DNA of 32,482 nucleotides. Origin: Actinomycetes bacterium (GTDB taxonomy: Bacteria > Actinomycetota > Acidimicrobiia > Acidimicrobiales > Bog-793). Made by a program: the position numbers and the translations under genes. Position 1 is the first letter of the stretch, and each line of letters opens with the position of its first letter. Positions 22,567 to 30,690 of the stretch are shown piece after piece. The notes beneath the pieces are model-generated. The model saw only the letters and a list, made by a program, of their open reading frames with translations. It made no database searches and was not told the DNA's origin. The DNA lies in NCBI GenBank assembly GCA_021797795.1, contig JAJZZB010000001.1, forward strand, positions 74,775 to 107,256. The letters are read 5' to 3'.

Positions 22567-24137
22567 GGCGTCGGTGCCGGGGTGCAGGCTCCCCCGACCA
22601 CCTGCCCGAGCACGGTCCGGCCCGACCCGGCGAGATCGACCAAGATGCGGGTCCCCGTCCCGGCCGTCCCGTCGATCGATATCGATCCGCCTTGTGCCTC
22701 GAGGAAGGCCCTCGCGATGGAGAGCCCGAGACCCGTCCCTCCCGAGGGGCGGGCGCCCGCTCCCTGCCCCCGCTCGAAGAGGCCGAACACCCGCGAACGG
22801 TCCTCCGGCCGGATTCCCGGGCCGTCGTCGGCGACGGCGATCCTGACGACGCCCGCCGTCGGGGCCGGCGCGGCCGACACCGTCACCTTGGCACCGGGCG
22901 GCGAGTAGCGGACGGCGTTGTCGAGGACGTTGACGAGCGCCTCGACGACGAGCACCCGGTCCACGCTGACGGTGGAGGAGGCCACCTCGCCGATCCGCAG
23001 CGCCACGCTGGAGGCGACCGGGCCGAGCGCCTCGAGCGTCCCGGCGAGCAGCTCGGAGATGGTGAGCGGCTCGAGCTCTGCGACGAGCGCGCCGGCATGG
23101 ATGCGGCTCAGGTCGAGGAGGTTCGCCACCACTCGCTCGAGCCGGTCGGACTGCGACTCGATGAGGGAGGCGAGTTCCGCCCGCTCGTCAAGGCCGAGCG
23201 CGAGCGAGGGGTCGAGGAGCGCCGTTGCCGATGCCTTGATCGTGGCGAGCGGTGTCCGCAGGTCGTGAGAGACGGCGCCGAGCAGCGTCCGCCTCTGCCG
23301 GTCGACCTCCTCGAGCACGCCCACCCTCACCGCCCGCTCGCGCAGGATGATCCGCTCGATGGCGAGCGCGATGTGGTTGGCGAAGGTGGTGAGCAGCTCC
23401 CGCCGGCGCTTGCCGAGCGGCGGTCCGGCGATGGCGAGCAGGCCGACCGGACGGTCCCCGACGGTGAGGACGACGGTCTCGAGGCGGTCGCCGCCGGTGG
23501 GCCCCCGGCGGGCAACGGCTCGTAGGCGCGACGGCGAGCCGCCGGCCGGCAGGATGAGAGAGAGCTCCTCCTCCTCGAGCCCGCGACCCGACTGGGCGAC
23601 GACCTTCACCGGCCGGACGGCCCCCTCGCTCGGGAGCTCCCCCATGAGGAGGGCGACGGCCGAGAGGCCGAATGCCTCGCGCACGTCCCGCACGACGATC
23701 GCCGTGAGGTCCCCGAGGGGGCGATCGGCCACGAGCAGCTCGGAAAGGACGAAGAGCCTGGCGGTGTCCCGCTCGCTCTCCCGGCTGGCGGCCTCGGCGC
23801 GCCACAGCCGGTCCACCACCCTCGAGGTGAGCAGCATCACGGCGACGTAGACCCCGAGCGGCGCCCAGTTCTCGGCCCGGCCGACCGAAAGGGTGCCGTA
23901 GGGCGGGACGAAGAGGAGGTCGTAGGCGAGGAACCCGAGGGCGACCGCCAGCACACCGCTCGTGAACCCGCCCGTCACCACCGCCACCACCACCGGCACG
24001 ACGAGGACGAGGGCGACGATGGCGATCTCGAGGTGTGCCCGGGCGGGGAGCATGATGCCGACGAGGGCCGCCATCGTCGCGACGGCGGCGATCGACCCGG
24101 ACACCCTGTGCCGGAACGGCATCATGTGGAGGTTCAC
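22563..24137 (-). CDS. Sensor histidine kinase matching the C-terminal half of KdpD
   Basis: Membrane histidine kinase of 524 residues. It has a DUF4118 membrane region (about 15-115, with YDLLFVPPYGTLSV), a GAF-like region (about 125-265), a HisKA dimerisation domain with phospho-His291 in AVSHDLRTPLATI, and an ATPase domain with the N-box NVLDNAVRYSP, the G1 box VADDGPGI and GGTGLGLSIA. This is exactly the second half of KdpD, missing the cytoplasmic KdpD/Usp sensor, which is encoded by the divergent gene 20 nt away. The start is a GTG (24137); a nearby ATG pair inside is possible. Its partner response regulator is broken, so it may signal to another regulator or be idle. Confidence 0.9.
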   Translation of the reverse strand: MNLHMMPFRHRVSGSIAAVATMAALVGIMLPARAHLEIAIVALVLVVPVVVAVVTGGFTSGVLAVALGFLAYDLLFVPPYGTLSVGRAENWAPLGVYVAVMLLTSRVVDRLWRAEAASRESERDTARLFVLSELLVADRPLGDLTAIVVRDVREAFGLSAVALLMGELPSEGAVRPVKVVAQSGRGLEEEELSLILPAGGSPSRLRAVARRGPTGGDRLETVVLTVGDRPVGLLAIAGPPLGKRRRELLTTFANHIALAIERIILRERAVRVGVLEEVDRQRRTLLGAVSHDLRTPLATIKASATALLDPSLALGLDERAELASLIESQSDRLERVVANLLDLSRIHAGALVAELEPLTISELLAGTLEALGPVASSVALRIGEVASSTVSVDRVLVVEALVNVLDNAVRYSPPGAKVTVSAAPAPTAGVVRIAVADDGPGIRPEDRSRVFGLFERGQGAGARPSGGTGLGLSIARAFLEAQGGSISIDGTAGTGTRILVDLAGSGRTVLGQVVGGACTPAPTP

Positions 24138-24157
24138 CTCGAGCGCAGGTTAGGTCG

Positions 24158-25306
24158 ATGACAGATCAGTCAAGTCAGCTCACCGAGGCCGTTGAGCCCG
24201 CCGGCAGGTTCCGGCTCTACGTCGGCGCCGCCGCCGGGGTCGGCAAGACCGTCGCCATGCTCGAGGAGGGGAGGCGCCGGGCCGAGCGCGGCTCGGACGT
24301 GGTCGTCGGCTTCGTCGAGGCTCACGGACGCGCCTTCACCACTGCAGCGCTGGGCAACCTCGAGGTCGTGCCGCGCAAGAAGGTCGTCTACCACGGCGCG
24401 GTCTTCGAGGAGATGGACACCGCCGCCGTGATCGCCCGGCGTCCGAGGGTGGCCCTCGTCGACGAGCTGGCGCACACGAACGTGCCCGAGGAGGGTGCTC
24501 ACGAGAAGCGCTGGCAGGATGCCTTCGACATTCTCGATGCCGGCATCTCGGTGATCTCGACGGTCAACGTCCAGCACCTCGAGTCGATCGCCGACGCCGT
24601 GGAGCAGATGACCGGGGCACGGGTGCGCGAGCGGGTGCCGGACTGGGTCGTCCGGCGGGCCGACCAGCTCGAGCTCATCGACTCCTCGCCCGAGCAGCTC
24701 CGCCGCCGGATGGCGCACGGGAACATCTATCCCCCCGACAAGGTCCCGGGCGCCCTCGGCAACTTCTTCCAGACCGAGAACCTGACGGCGCTTCGGGAGC
24801 TTGCCCTCCGCTTCGTCGCCGACGAGGTCGACGAGCACCTCCTGGCGCGCCTGGCAGCCCGGCACGAGCGGGAGATCTGGGACGTGACGGAGCGGATCAT
24901 GGTGGCCGTGGATGCCACCGAGGGCACGGGCGGCGTCATGCGCCGGGCGGCCCGCCTGGCGGCGCGGGTGAAGGGCGACCTCTTCGTCCTTCACGTCGAC
25001 TCCTCGGAGGGCTCCCGGCGCGACGAGGCGCGCCTTAGCGAACTGCGGGAGCTGGCGGGGGCGCTCGGCGCACGCTGGATCGAGATCCCCGGCGACGAGC
25101 CGGCTCGCGCCCTCATGGACTATGCCGTCTCCCACCAGATCACCCAGGTCGTGCTCGGCTCGAGCAGGAGGAGCCGCTGGGAGGAGCTCACGCGGGGCTC
25201 GATCGTCTCCAAGGTCATCCGCCTCGCCTCCGACATCGACGTCGACGTCCATGTCATCGCCCGGCGGGAGCCCCGGGCCCTCGTCAGGAGGGCGTACGAG
25301 GACTGA
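24158..25306 (+). CDS. KdpD N-terminal sensor protein (KdpD domain plus Usp domain)
   Basis: Cytoplasmic protein of 382 residues equal to the first half of KdpD. Walker A is GAAAGVGKT (23-31), the Walker B-like VALVDELAHTN is at 98-108, and the family signature VNVQHLES is at 135-142. A universal stress protein domain follows (about 244-370, with GSSRRSRWEELTRGS and the end DVDVHVIARR). In full-length KdpD this part senses K+ and ATP-related signals and controls the kinase. Short KdpD proteins of this kind exist alone in some bacteria. It is divergent from the kinase gene, with only 20 nt between the starts, so at least one promoter must lie within the other's coding region or the mRNAs are leaderless. 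No kdpFABC is present in the window. Confidence 0.92.
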   Translation: MTDQSSQLTEAVEPAGRFRLYVGAAAGVGKTVAMLEEGRRRAERGSDVVVGFVEAHGRAFTTAALGNLEVVPRKKVVYHGAVFEEMDTAAVIARRPRVALVDELAHTNVPEEGAHEKRWQDAFDILDAGISVISTVNVQHLESIADAVEQMTGARVRERVPDWVVRRADQLELIDSSPEQLRRRMAHGNIYPPDKVPGALGNFFQTENLTALRELALRFVADEVDEHLLARLAARHEREIWDVTERIMVAVDATEGTGGVMRRAARLAARVKGDLFVLHVDSSEGSRRDEARLSELRELAGALGARWIEIPGDEPARALMDYAVSHQITQVVLGSSRRSRWEELTRGSIVSKVIRLASDIDVDVHVIARREPRALVRRAYED

Positions 25307-25479
25307 GCCCACCGCCCGAGTGAGCCCGGCCGAGGCGGAATCGACGCCGGGCGCCGCCTGTCGAGGTCAGCGCGGCGCCTGGCACCGGCACGCTCGCATC
25401 CACGGCCGGTCTGCTCGCAGGGCTCGGGGCGATCCTCTTCGTCGGAGGCACGGCCGAGATGGTTGGGCCCGGCACTCGG

Positions 25480-25690
25480 CGGAAGGTCCTCTGTAACCAC
25501 CGTCGCTGCAGATCTTCTTCAGGTACCCCGAGCGCCCCGCACCCGGAGGATGCCCGCCGTGTCGACGATGGTGAAGCTCTTCGGTGTGGACAGCAGCTGG
25601 GGAGCGCCCGCCACTCACAGCCCGTCGCCGCCACGTGACACCGCGCGCTACCGCCCGGTGCACCTGAGCGGTCGATCGCTCGAGGTGGTG
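25480..25690 (-). pseudogene. Scar of an IS5-family transposase
   Basis: On the minus strand three transposase-like blocks appear in the right order but in different frames and far too close together: AATGCEWRALP (about 25630-25599), like the TGCQWR block of IS5-type transposases; FTIVDTAGILRV (about 25570-25535), like the VDT-G block with the first catalytic Asp; and LKKICSDGGYRGP (about 25525-25487), like the DGGY block. A complete enzyme would need about 250 codons. No terminal inverted repeats are identifiable. Confidence 0.5.
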
Positions 25691-25733
25691 GCACCTTCGC
25701 AGCTCCCGGGCCACAGGCCAGCCGGAGCTCGCC

Positions 25734-26936
25734 TCACGGCTCTGTGAACTCAGCAGCCGCAGTCTGGGCGATGTCGAGCGCCTCCTCGGTGCTCGCCGCC
25801 AGCGCGGTGACGTGTCCCAGCTTCCGGCCGGGACGAAACCCCTTGCCGTAAAGATGGATGTGAGCATTGCGCACCTCGAGGGCACGAAGCAGCTGCGTGG
25901 AGGGGGAGATGGCGCTGGTGCCGCCGATGAGGTTCACGGTGGCAGCGGCGCTGCGCATCGTCGGAGCGCCCAGTGGCCAGTCGAGCACAGCGCGCAGGTG
26001 CTGGTGGAACTGCGAGGTCTCGCAGGCCTCGATGGTGGCGTGTCCGGAGTTGTGCGGGCGCAGGGCGAGCTCGTTGACGAGGAGCTGGCCGCCGGTGTCG
26101 AGGAACATCTCCACGGCGAGTACCCCCGTGGCGTCGATGCCGTCGGCGATCGACCGTGCCATCCGGCTGGCGCGCTCGATCACGGGAGCAGCCAGGGAAG
26201 CGGGCATGAGCAGGTACCGGCAGATCCCGTCCTGCTGCACGGTTTGCACGGCCGGGTAGAGGGCCACATGCCCCGAAACGGTACGAGCGACCAGGATGGC
26301 GAGCTCTGCTGCTATGTCGACGAATTCCTCAGCGAGCCACCTCGTCGTGCCGCCGGACCGCAAGTCGAAGAGCTGAGCGACCTGGCTCGAGCTCTCGACC
26401 ACGTGCACGCCCCGGCCGTCGTACCCCCCACTCGAGCTCTTGAGCACGATCGGCCAGCCGCAAGCTTCTGCGAAGGCGGAAACGTCCTCTCGCGAGGACA
26501 CCGCCGCGAATGCCGGCACGGGGAATCCTGAGGCCGAGAGGACGGTACGGGCCCTGAGCTTGTCCTGGGCCAGGCTCAGGGCCGGGGGGGCAGGACGGAG
26601 GTGATGCCCGAGCTGCTCCAGCTTCACAAGGTGTGCGTTGGGCACGAGCTCGTGATCGAAGGTGACGACATCTGCCCCTTCGGCCACCGCCCGAACGTCC
26701 GCCAGGCAGGACGAGGATCCGAGCCGGTACGCCGCGCCTGCGCCGACGGCGCTGTCTCCGGTCGACTCGGCCAGGACCACGAGGTCGATGTCGAGGTCGA
26801 CGGCGGCCTGATGGGTCATACGGGCCAGCTGCCCGGCACCGATCATCGCCACCTTGGCGGACCGGGGACGGGGAACGATCTTGTCGCCGCGCCCGTCTGG
26901 TGCGAAGGGCGGTGTTGGACGTGAGCCCTGGATCAT
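25734..26936 (-). CDS. purK: N5-carboxyaminoimidazole ribonucleotide synthase
   Basis: ATP-grasp enzyme of purine synthesis: AIR + HCO3- + ATP gives N5-CAIR. The 400-residue protein has an N-terminal VAMIGAGQLARM nucleotide-fold start (about 29-40), the ATP-grasp loop KSSSGGYDGRGV, the VSGHVALYPAVQTVQ strand region and the substrate-binding NELALRPHNSGHATIEA with ETSQFHQHLRAVL. The ATG at 26936 overlaps the stop of the collapsed icd frame (ATGA); the first 28 residues are then an extension over typical PurK. No purE is visible next to it, though the pair is usually adjacent. It lies downstream of the bicarbonate pump operon on the same strand, which is suggestive because bicarbonate is its substrate. 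Confidence 0.92.
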   Translation of the reverse strand: MIQGSRPTPPFAPDGRGDKIVPRPRSAKVAMIGAGQLARMTHQAAVDLDIDLVVLAESTGDSAVGAGAAYRLGSSSCLADVRAVAEGADVVTFDHELVPNAHLVKLEQLGHHLRPAPPALSLAQDKLRARTVLSASGFPVPAFAAVSSREDVSAFAEACGWPIVLKSSSGGYDGRGVHVVESSSQVAQLFDLRSGGTTRWLAEEFVDIAAELAILVARTVSGHVALYPAVQTVQQDGICRYLLMPASLAAPVIERASRMARSIADGIDATGVLAVEMFLDTGGQLLVNELALRPHNSGHATIEACETSQFHQHLRAVLDWPLGAPTMRSAAATVNLIGGTSAISPSTQLLRALEVRNAHIHLYGKGFRPGRKLGHVTALAASTEEALDIAQTAAAEFTEP

Positions 26937-27241
26937 GATCGCCGCCCTTCACCGAGAAAGAGCCCGGCCTGGCCGACGAAGCTGGACAGCCCTTCGGTCC
27001 TGGTGCATGGCAACCCCGTGCCAACCGGGCGGCCAGGCACTGCGATGACCCGCTCGCAGACGACGCGCTGCCCGGCCTCCTGGCCCCGCAAGCGGCAGCG
27101 CCAGTGGTCGAACCGGCAACTCTCGACGTCGAGCTTGGCCCCCCCGGCCATGATGATGCGAAGGGTGGAGTCCCCGATCTCTGGTCCCACGCCGCCCTCT
27201 GCGACGGTGATCGGGGCGGGCTCGGCTGGATGGGCGCTCAT
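26933..27241 (-). pseudogene. Isocitrate dehydrogenase reduced to its two ends by an in-frame deletion
   Basis: This 102-codon frame starts with an ATG and reads like the N-terminus of an NADP-type isocitrate dehydrogenase: PITVAEGGVGPEI, then STLRIIMAGGAKLDVES and RLRGQEAG, compared with the family's PITVAxGDGIGPEI, ATLRILEAAGAxLDIE and G-x-AG. It then jumps to what resembles the family's extreme C-terminus: VIAVPGRPVGTGL, then RTEGLSSFVGQAGLFLGEG, compared with xxTENLxxFDGxPGFxLGQG. Some 380 residues including the active site are missing. The DGIGPEI motif is also changed to GGVGPEI. It overlaps purK by 4 nt, so it may survive as a translated leader. The match is from memory of the family, not from a search. 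Confidence 0.6.
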
Positions 27242-27806
27242 GATCTGGTCCTTGATCGGGGTTCGGTGGCAAGGGTCACAGGGCGGGTAGCTGTCACCAG
27301 CCCGGGATGCCGCCAACCTGCTCCAGCGTGGAGAGCCGTGGTTGCTGGCAGTCGCCTGGGAAGGTGCGCCAGTCCTCCCGGGTCGCTCGTCGGTCACGTG
27401 AAACTCGTGGCGGCGCGCCCCAGGAGACATACTGCCGGTCCGCTCTGCCCGACTGCAGCGGCACTCGACCAGAGCGTGCCCTCTGCGACCTGGGGGCGTC
27501 GCCATCGCGCCCGGGCCGCCAGGCCGTGTCGGGTGCTCGGGCTCGGGCTCGGGGAATCACTCATCATCGTACGTTCCATGATATACGAAATCTGACTCAC
27601 TAGACAAAGATCGCACGTTGGTGAGCGACCTGACTCTGAGAGACGCGGCAGGTGTCCCGGGAAGCCCCACAGATCACTGCATGCCGTCGCCGAGCCGCCG
27701 CAGAGGTCCCGGTGGCGCGCTCCACCGCCGGACGGTCCGCACCGATCCCCCTGACACCGTGGTCAAGGGTCACAACAGGCAATCCTCTGTCTCTGGATGG
27801 TGATGC
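27242..27806. other. Gap of 565 bp without a convincing gene
   Basis: Several short frames exist but none has protein character over its full length. On the minus strand a possible C-terminus ending in DWRTFPGDCQQPRLS and LEQVGGIPGW (stop at 27294) and a fragment RRPQVAEGTLWSSAAAVG (about 27510-27455) may be relics of another gene. An A+T-rich patch at 27561-27610 could hold a leftward promoter. Confidence 0.45.
27563..27592. promoter_or_regulatory. A+T-rich patch with ATCAT...ATGAT pair, possible leftward promoter
   Basis: ATCAT (27563-27567) and ATGAT (27578-27582) form an inverted pair 10 nt apart, followed by ACGAAATC (27585-27592), an octamer also found upstream of dabB. On the minus strand TATCAT could act as a -10 element for the icd remnant and purK. 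Confidence 0.3.
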
Positions 27807-28106
27807 TCACTGGAAGTACTCGGGGCGGCTCACCCACGTGTCGGAGACCAGCATCACGCCGGAGCGGTTCGCGAGCAGGCTCCTCAGGCCCTCGAGGAGC
27901 GCCCCAGCCCGCTCGGGCGGCAGCACCACCGTGAGCAACGTCAGACCGTCGCGTTGGTTGAACAGCAGGCGTCCCTGGTGATGGCCGCTGTGGCCAAGCC
28001 CGGACACGTTCGGCACGGCGGTGAACCCCCTGGCGCCGGCTCCGGAGAACAGGTCCTCGGCCACCGCCACGTCTTCGCCGTTGATCACGACCTCGATTCG
28101 GGTCAT
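27807..28106 (-). CDS. PII-like regulatory protein of the DAB operon
   Basis: Small ferredoxin-fold protein of 99 residues in the PII-like superfamily. It starts MTRIEVVINGEDVAVAEDLF with the usual beta-alpha arrangement, has a loop region PNVSGLGHSGHHQG at the site of the PII T-loop region, and the second half LLTVVLPPERAGALLEGLRSLL. Its ATG follows the dabA stop by 19 nt with GGGAG in between. PII-like proteins beside bicarbonate transporters (SbtB, CPII) bind adenine nucleotides and sometimes bicarbonate; control of DabA/DabB is the likely role here, by inference. It lacks the classical GlnB uridylylation motif. Confidence 0.8.
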   Translation of the reverse strand: MTRIEVVINGEDVAVAEDLFSGAGARGFTAVPNVSGLGHSGHHQGRLLFNQRDGLTLLTVVLPPERAGALLEGLRSLLANRSGVMLVSDTWVSRPEYFQ

Positions 28107-28125
28107 CTGGGTCAACTCCCAGGTC

Positions 28126-30690
28126 TCATCCACGAGCGGCGTCCTCCTCGGTGCGGGCGCCGGCGGGGGTCCAGCGGACCCAGGTGCCCCCGGCGCGGCG
28201 GATCTTCCAGTGATCGTGACCGTCCTCGCGTGCCGCCACGTGCACCCACTGCCCATCGAACAAGTCCTGCAGCACGGGATTGCGGGCAATGACAGCCTCC
28301 AGCAGCATCTCGGGTGCCTCGACGACGAGGAGGAGCCGCACGGGCTCGTGGTACGCGCGGTCCCCGTCGTAGAGCGACTGGAGGGGTAGTCCGACCCGCA
28401 GGTCGCCGCCCGCTCCTTGCACCACGCCGACACCGGCGACGATGTTGTGGGCGGTCTTGTCGCCTGCGGAGAGGATGTCGGGGTCGACGGTGGAGAAGTA
28501 GTACTGCGCATTGATCCAGTGCGCCACGACCATCGGGGCGGTGAGGATCGTCTCGAGGGCAACACCGTCGGGGTCCGTCACCGCGTCGTAGGAGTGCAGG
28601 AAGCAGCGTGAGCCCAGGCTCACGCCGGCGCTGACCGAGCGAGGCGCGGCGATGAGCGCGGCGTTGCGGGCAAGTCCCCACTCGGGGCGCACCTGGGCCC
28701 AGTCGGCGGCGCGTCCTGCGGGATCGGTCACGCGATGCCGGCCGTCGGTCCCGGGAAGCAGCGGGGCGCGCCCGGCTGCGGTCGCAGCGCCAGCTCGATC
28801 CAGTGCCGACTGCAGGGTCGCGACGCCCTCCGCATGGTCCTGCGGAACGAGGTGGGTGTCGAGCACGGTCACCGTGTCGGTGGCGGTGTCGTGCTCGGCG
28901 GCGAGGAAGACGGACGTGGCCGGTATCGTGATGCCTCGCTCGGCGAGCAGGGCGCGGATGGCCTGGCGGTTCAAGATCGCTGCGGCAGCCCGGGCGCTCG
29001 GTCCTCCCCTGTTGCCCCCGCAGGCGCCGCAGTCGAGCGAGGATGCGTAGGGGTTGTTCTCGGTCGTGCTTCCGTGCCCGCAGAGCACCACCAACGGCGC
29101 GAAGCGGCGCGTGAGTCCCATCGTGGTGAGCGCTGCCTCAGCGAGAAGAGCCTGCTCGTCGTCGCTCATGGCGCTCGCCGGGGGATCCACGTCGACGGCC
29201 GCGGCGGCTGCTGGGGCGATCACCTGGTGTGCCCAGCGTCGTACCGCCTGGTACCAGGAGGGAGCGAGCGTCTTGGCGAGCACGACCGGGCCGGCGACCA
29301 TGCCGCCGGCTTCTGCCAGGAGGAACTGGGACAAGGCTCCCTTCCTGGTGGCGTCGAACGCCCGATGGGAAGCCGCGACCGCCTGGCGGCCTGTGAGCTC
29401 GCGCTCGGCGGCCCCCGTCGAAGAGACCGCCCGCTCTCCGAGGCGCGCGCTCGGACGGAGCAGGACCGGGCAGAGATCCGTCGCTTCATCGCTCCACCAG
29501 GGGCCGAAGCGGATGGGCAGGGCGAAGAAGCCGGCGAAGCCCAGCGTCTCGTAGGGGCCGCAGGCCTCGAGTTGGTGGCGCAGTGCCTCGGAACGGACGT
29601 CGATGCAGAAGACGACCTGCGCCTCGGGGCAGGGGGGTGGCTCGAGTGGCGGGCGGTCAAGCGCGGCGAGCAGTCGGTCCCGGAAGTGAGCCTCGTAGGC
29701 GGCGAGCCAGACATCCGCCAGGGCGGTCGCGGAGAGCCCACCGAGGTGTCGCCTCACGTCGTCGGGCAGGTCCACGACGACGGCGCCTCCGGCACGGTCC
29801 GGGTGGCCGTCGTAAAGAGCGTGTGTGCCACCCTCGCTCCGCGCGTGAGGAGCAGTGCGGGCGCGGCGCCGCTTGCCCGTGCGGCGCGTCCCCAAGCCCG
29901 GCCGCGCAGCCTCGTTGGCCAGCAGCACGGCTTCGTAACAGAGCCGGACGGCAAGGTAGTCGACCAAGTGCAGGGACGGACCGGGATGGTCAGGGGCGGC
30001 CCAGCGAGAGCGCCACTTGGCATGTCCCGCCCAGCCCGGCATGCGCCCGAGATGACGGGCAAGCTCGGGGACCCGGTCCTCGTCGCCGATGCCGAGTAGA
30101 TCGAGGCACGTGAGGATGGTGTCTTCGGGATCGGTGCCCAGCTCGGCGAGGCGCTTGCGGCCGGCCCCCCCGGCGAGCGAGCGGGCCGAGGGGTCGAAGA
30201 CCACGACCGTGCGCCAGGCGGCATGGAAGCCGCCGGTCGGCCCGGCGGGCACGATGCCTGCGAGGTAGGCAGCGCACCACTTGGCCACCTCGCGGTCGAC
30301 GCTCGCCGCGACCTCGGACCCGAAGATGTCATCGTGGCGCTCGGCGGCCGTCTGCCAGCGTCGTATGCCCAGCTCGGGTTCGTCCCAGGCCTGCACGTCC
30401 CGGCTCGCAGCCGCCCGAGAGCCACCGTCGATGACCGCCCGGAGGTCTTCGGCGGTGACGCGCCCCCTGGCGTACGCCTGGGCGAACAGTGCCCACGACG
30501 GGTACCCACTGATGCCGAGCACCTGCTGCGCCTGGCGCACCGCCTGGTGGAAGGACATCTGGCGCAGATCCCACAGGGGGTTCACGGCGATGGCCGTGGA
30601 CAACGGCCACAGCGGGGCGATCGACCGAGCTGCCTCCTCCACTTGGGCGAGGAGTCTCACCCGTGCGGCAACCGGATCGTCGCCGCTCAT
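28126..30690 (-). CDS. dabA: DabA, inorganic carbon transporter subunit (DUF2309)
   Basis: Cytoplasmic zinc subunit of the DAB carbon pump, 854 residues. The ligands known from Halothiobacillus DabA (C351, D353, H524, C539) are present with the same spacing: Cys362 and Asp364 in VVFCIDVRSE, His539 in LCGHGSTTENNP and Cys554 in SLDCGACGG. DabA is beta-carbonic-anhydrase-like and thought to hydrate CO2 one way, driven by the ion flow through DabB. The N-terminal APLWPLSTAIAVNPLW is typical. Its ATG overlaps the dabB stop by 4 nt. The frame is open far upstream through dabB, but the overlap start fits best. A basic loop (about 268-286, RRTGKRRRARTAPHARS) is an insertion I would not expect to be conserved. 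Confidence 0.95.
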   Translation of the reverse strand: MSGDDPVAARVRLLAQVEEAARSIAPLWPLSTAIAVNPLWDLRQMSFHQAVRQAQQVLGISGYPSWALFAQAYARGRVTAEDLRAVIDGGSRAAASRDVQAWDEPELGIRRWQTAAERHDDIFGSEVAASVDREVAKWCAAYLAGIVPAGPTGGFHAAWRTVVVFDPSARSLAGGAGRKRLAELGTDPEDTILTCLDLLGIGDEDRVPELARHLGRMPGWAGHAKWRSRWAAPDHPGPSLHLVDYLAVRLCYEAVLLANEAARPGLGTRRTGKRRRARTAPHARSEGGTHALYDGHPDRAGGAVVVDLPDDVRRHLGGLSATALADVWLAAYEAHFRDRLLAALDRPPLEPPPCPEAQVVFCIDVRSEALRHQLEACGPYETLGFAGFFALPIRFGPWWSDEATDLCPVLLRPSARLGERAVSSTGAAERELTGRQAVAASHRAFDATRKGALSQFLLAEAGGMVAGPVVLAKTLAPSWYQAVRRWAHQVIAPAAAAAVDVDPPASAMSDDEQALLAEAALTTMGLTRRFAPLVVLCGHGSTTENNPYASSLDCGACGGNRGGPSARAAAAILNRQAIRALLAERGITIPATSVFLAAEHDTATDTVTVLDTHLVPQDHAEGVATLQSALDRAGAATAAGRAPLLPGTDGRHRVTDPAGRAADWAQVRPEWGLARNAALIAAPRSVSAGVSLGSRCFLHSYDAVTDPDGVALETILTAPMVVAHWINAQYYFSTVDPDILSAGDKTAHNIVAGVGVVQGAGGDLRVGLPLQSLYDGDRAYHEPVRLLLVVEAPEMLLEAVIARNPVLQDLFDGQWVHVAAREDGHDHWKIRRAGGTWVRWTPAGARTEEDAARG

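Noticed and set aside
27394-27603. Short frames on both strands in the gap between the PII-like gene and the icd remnant
   Set aside because: None has a ribosome binding site with a matching family; they overlap each other and look like debris.
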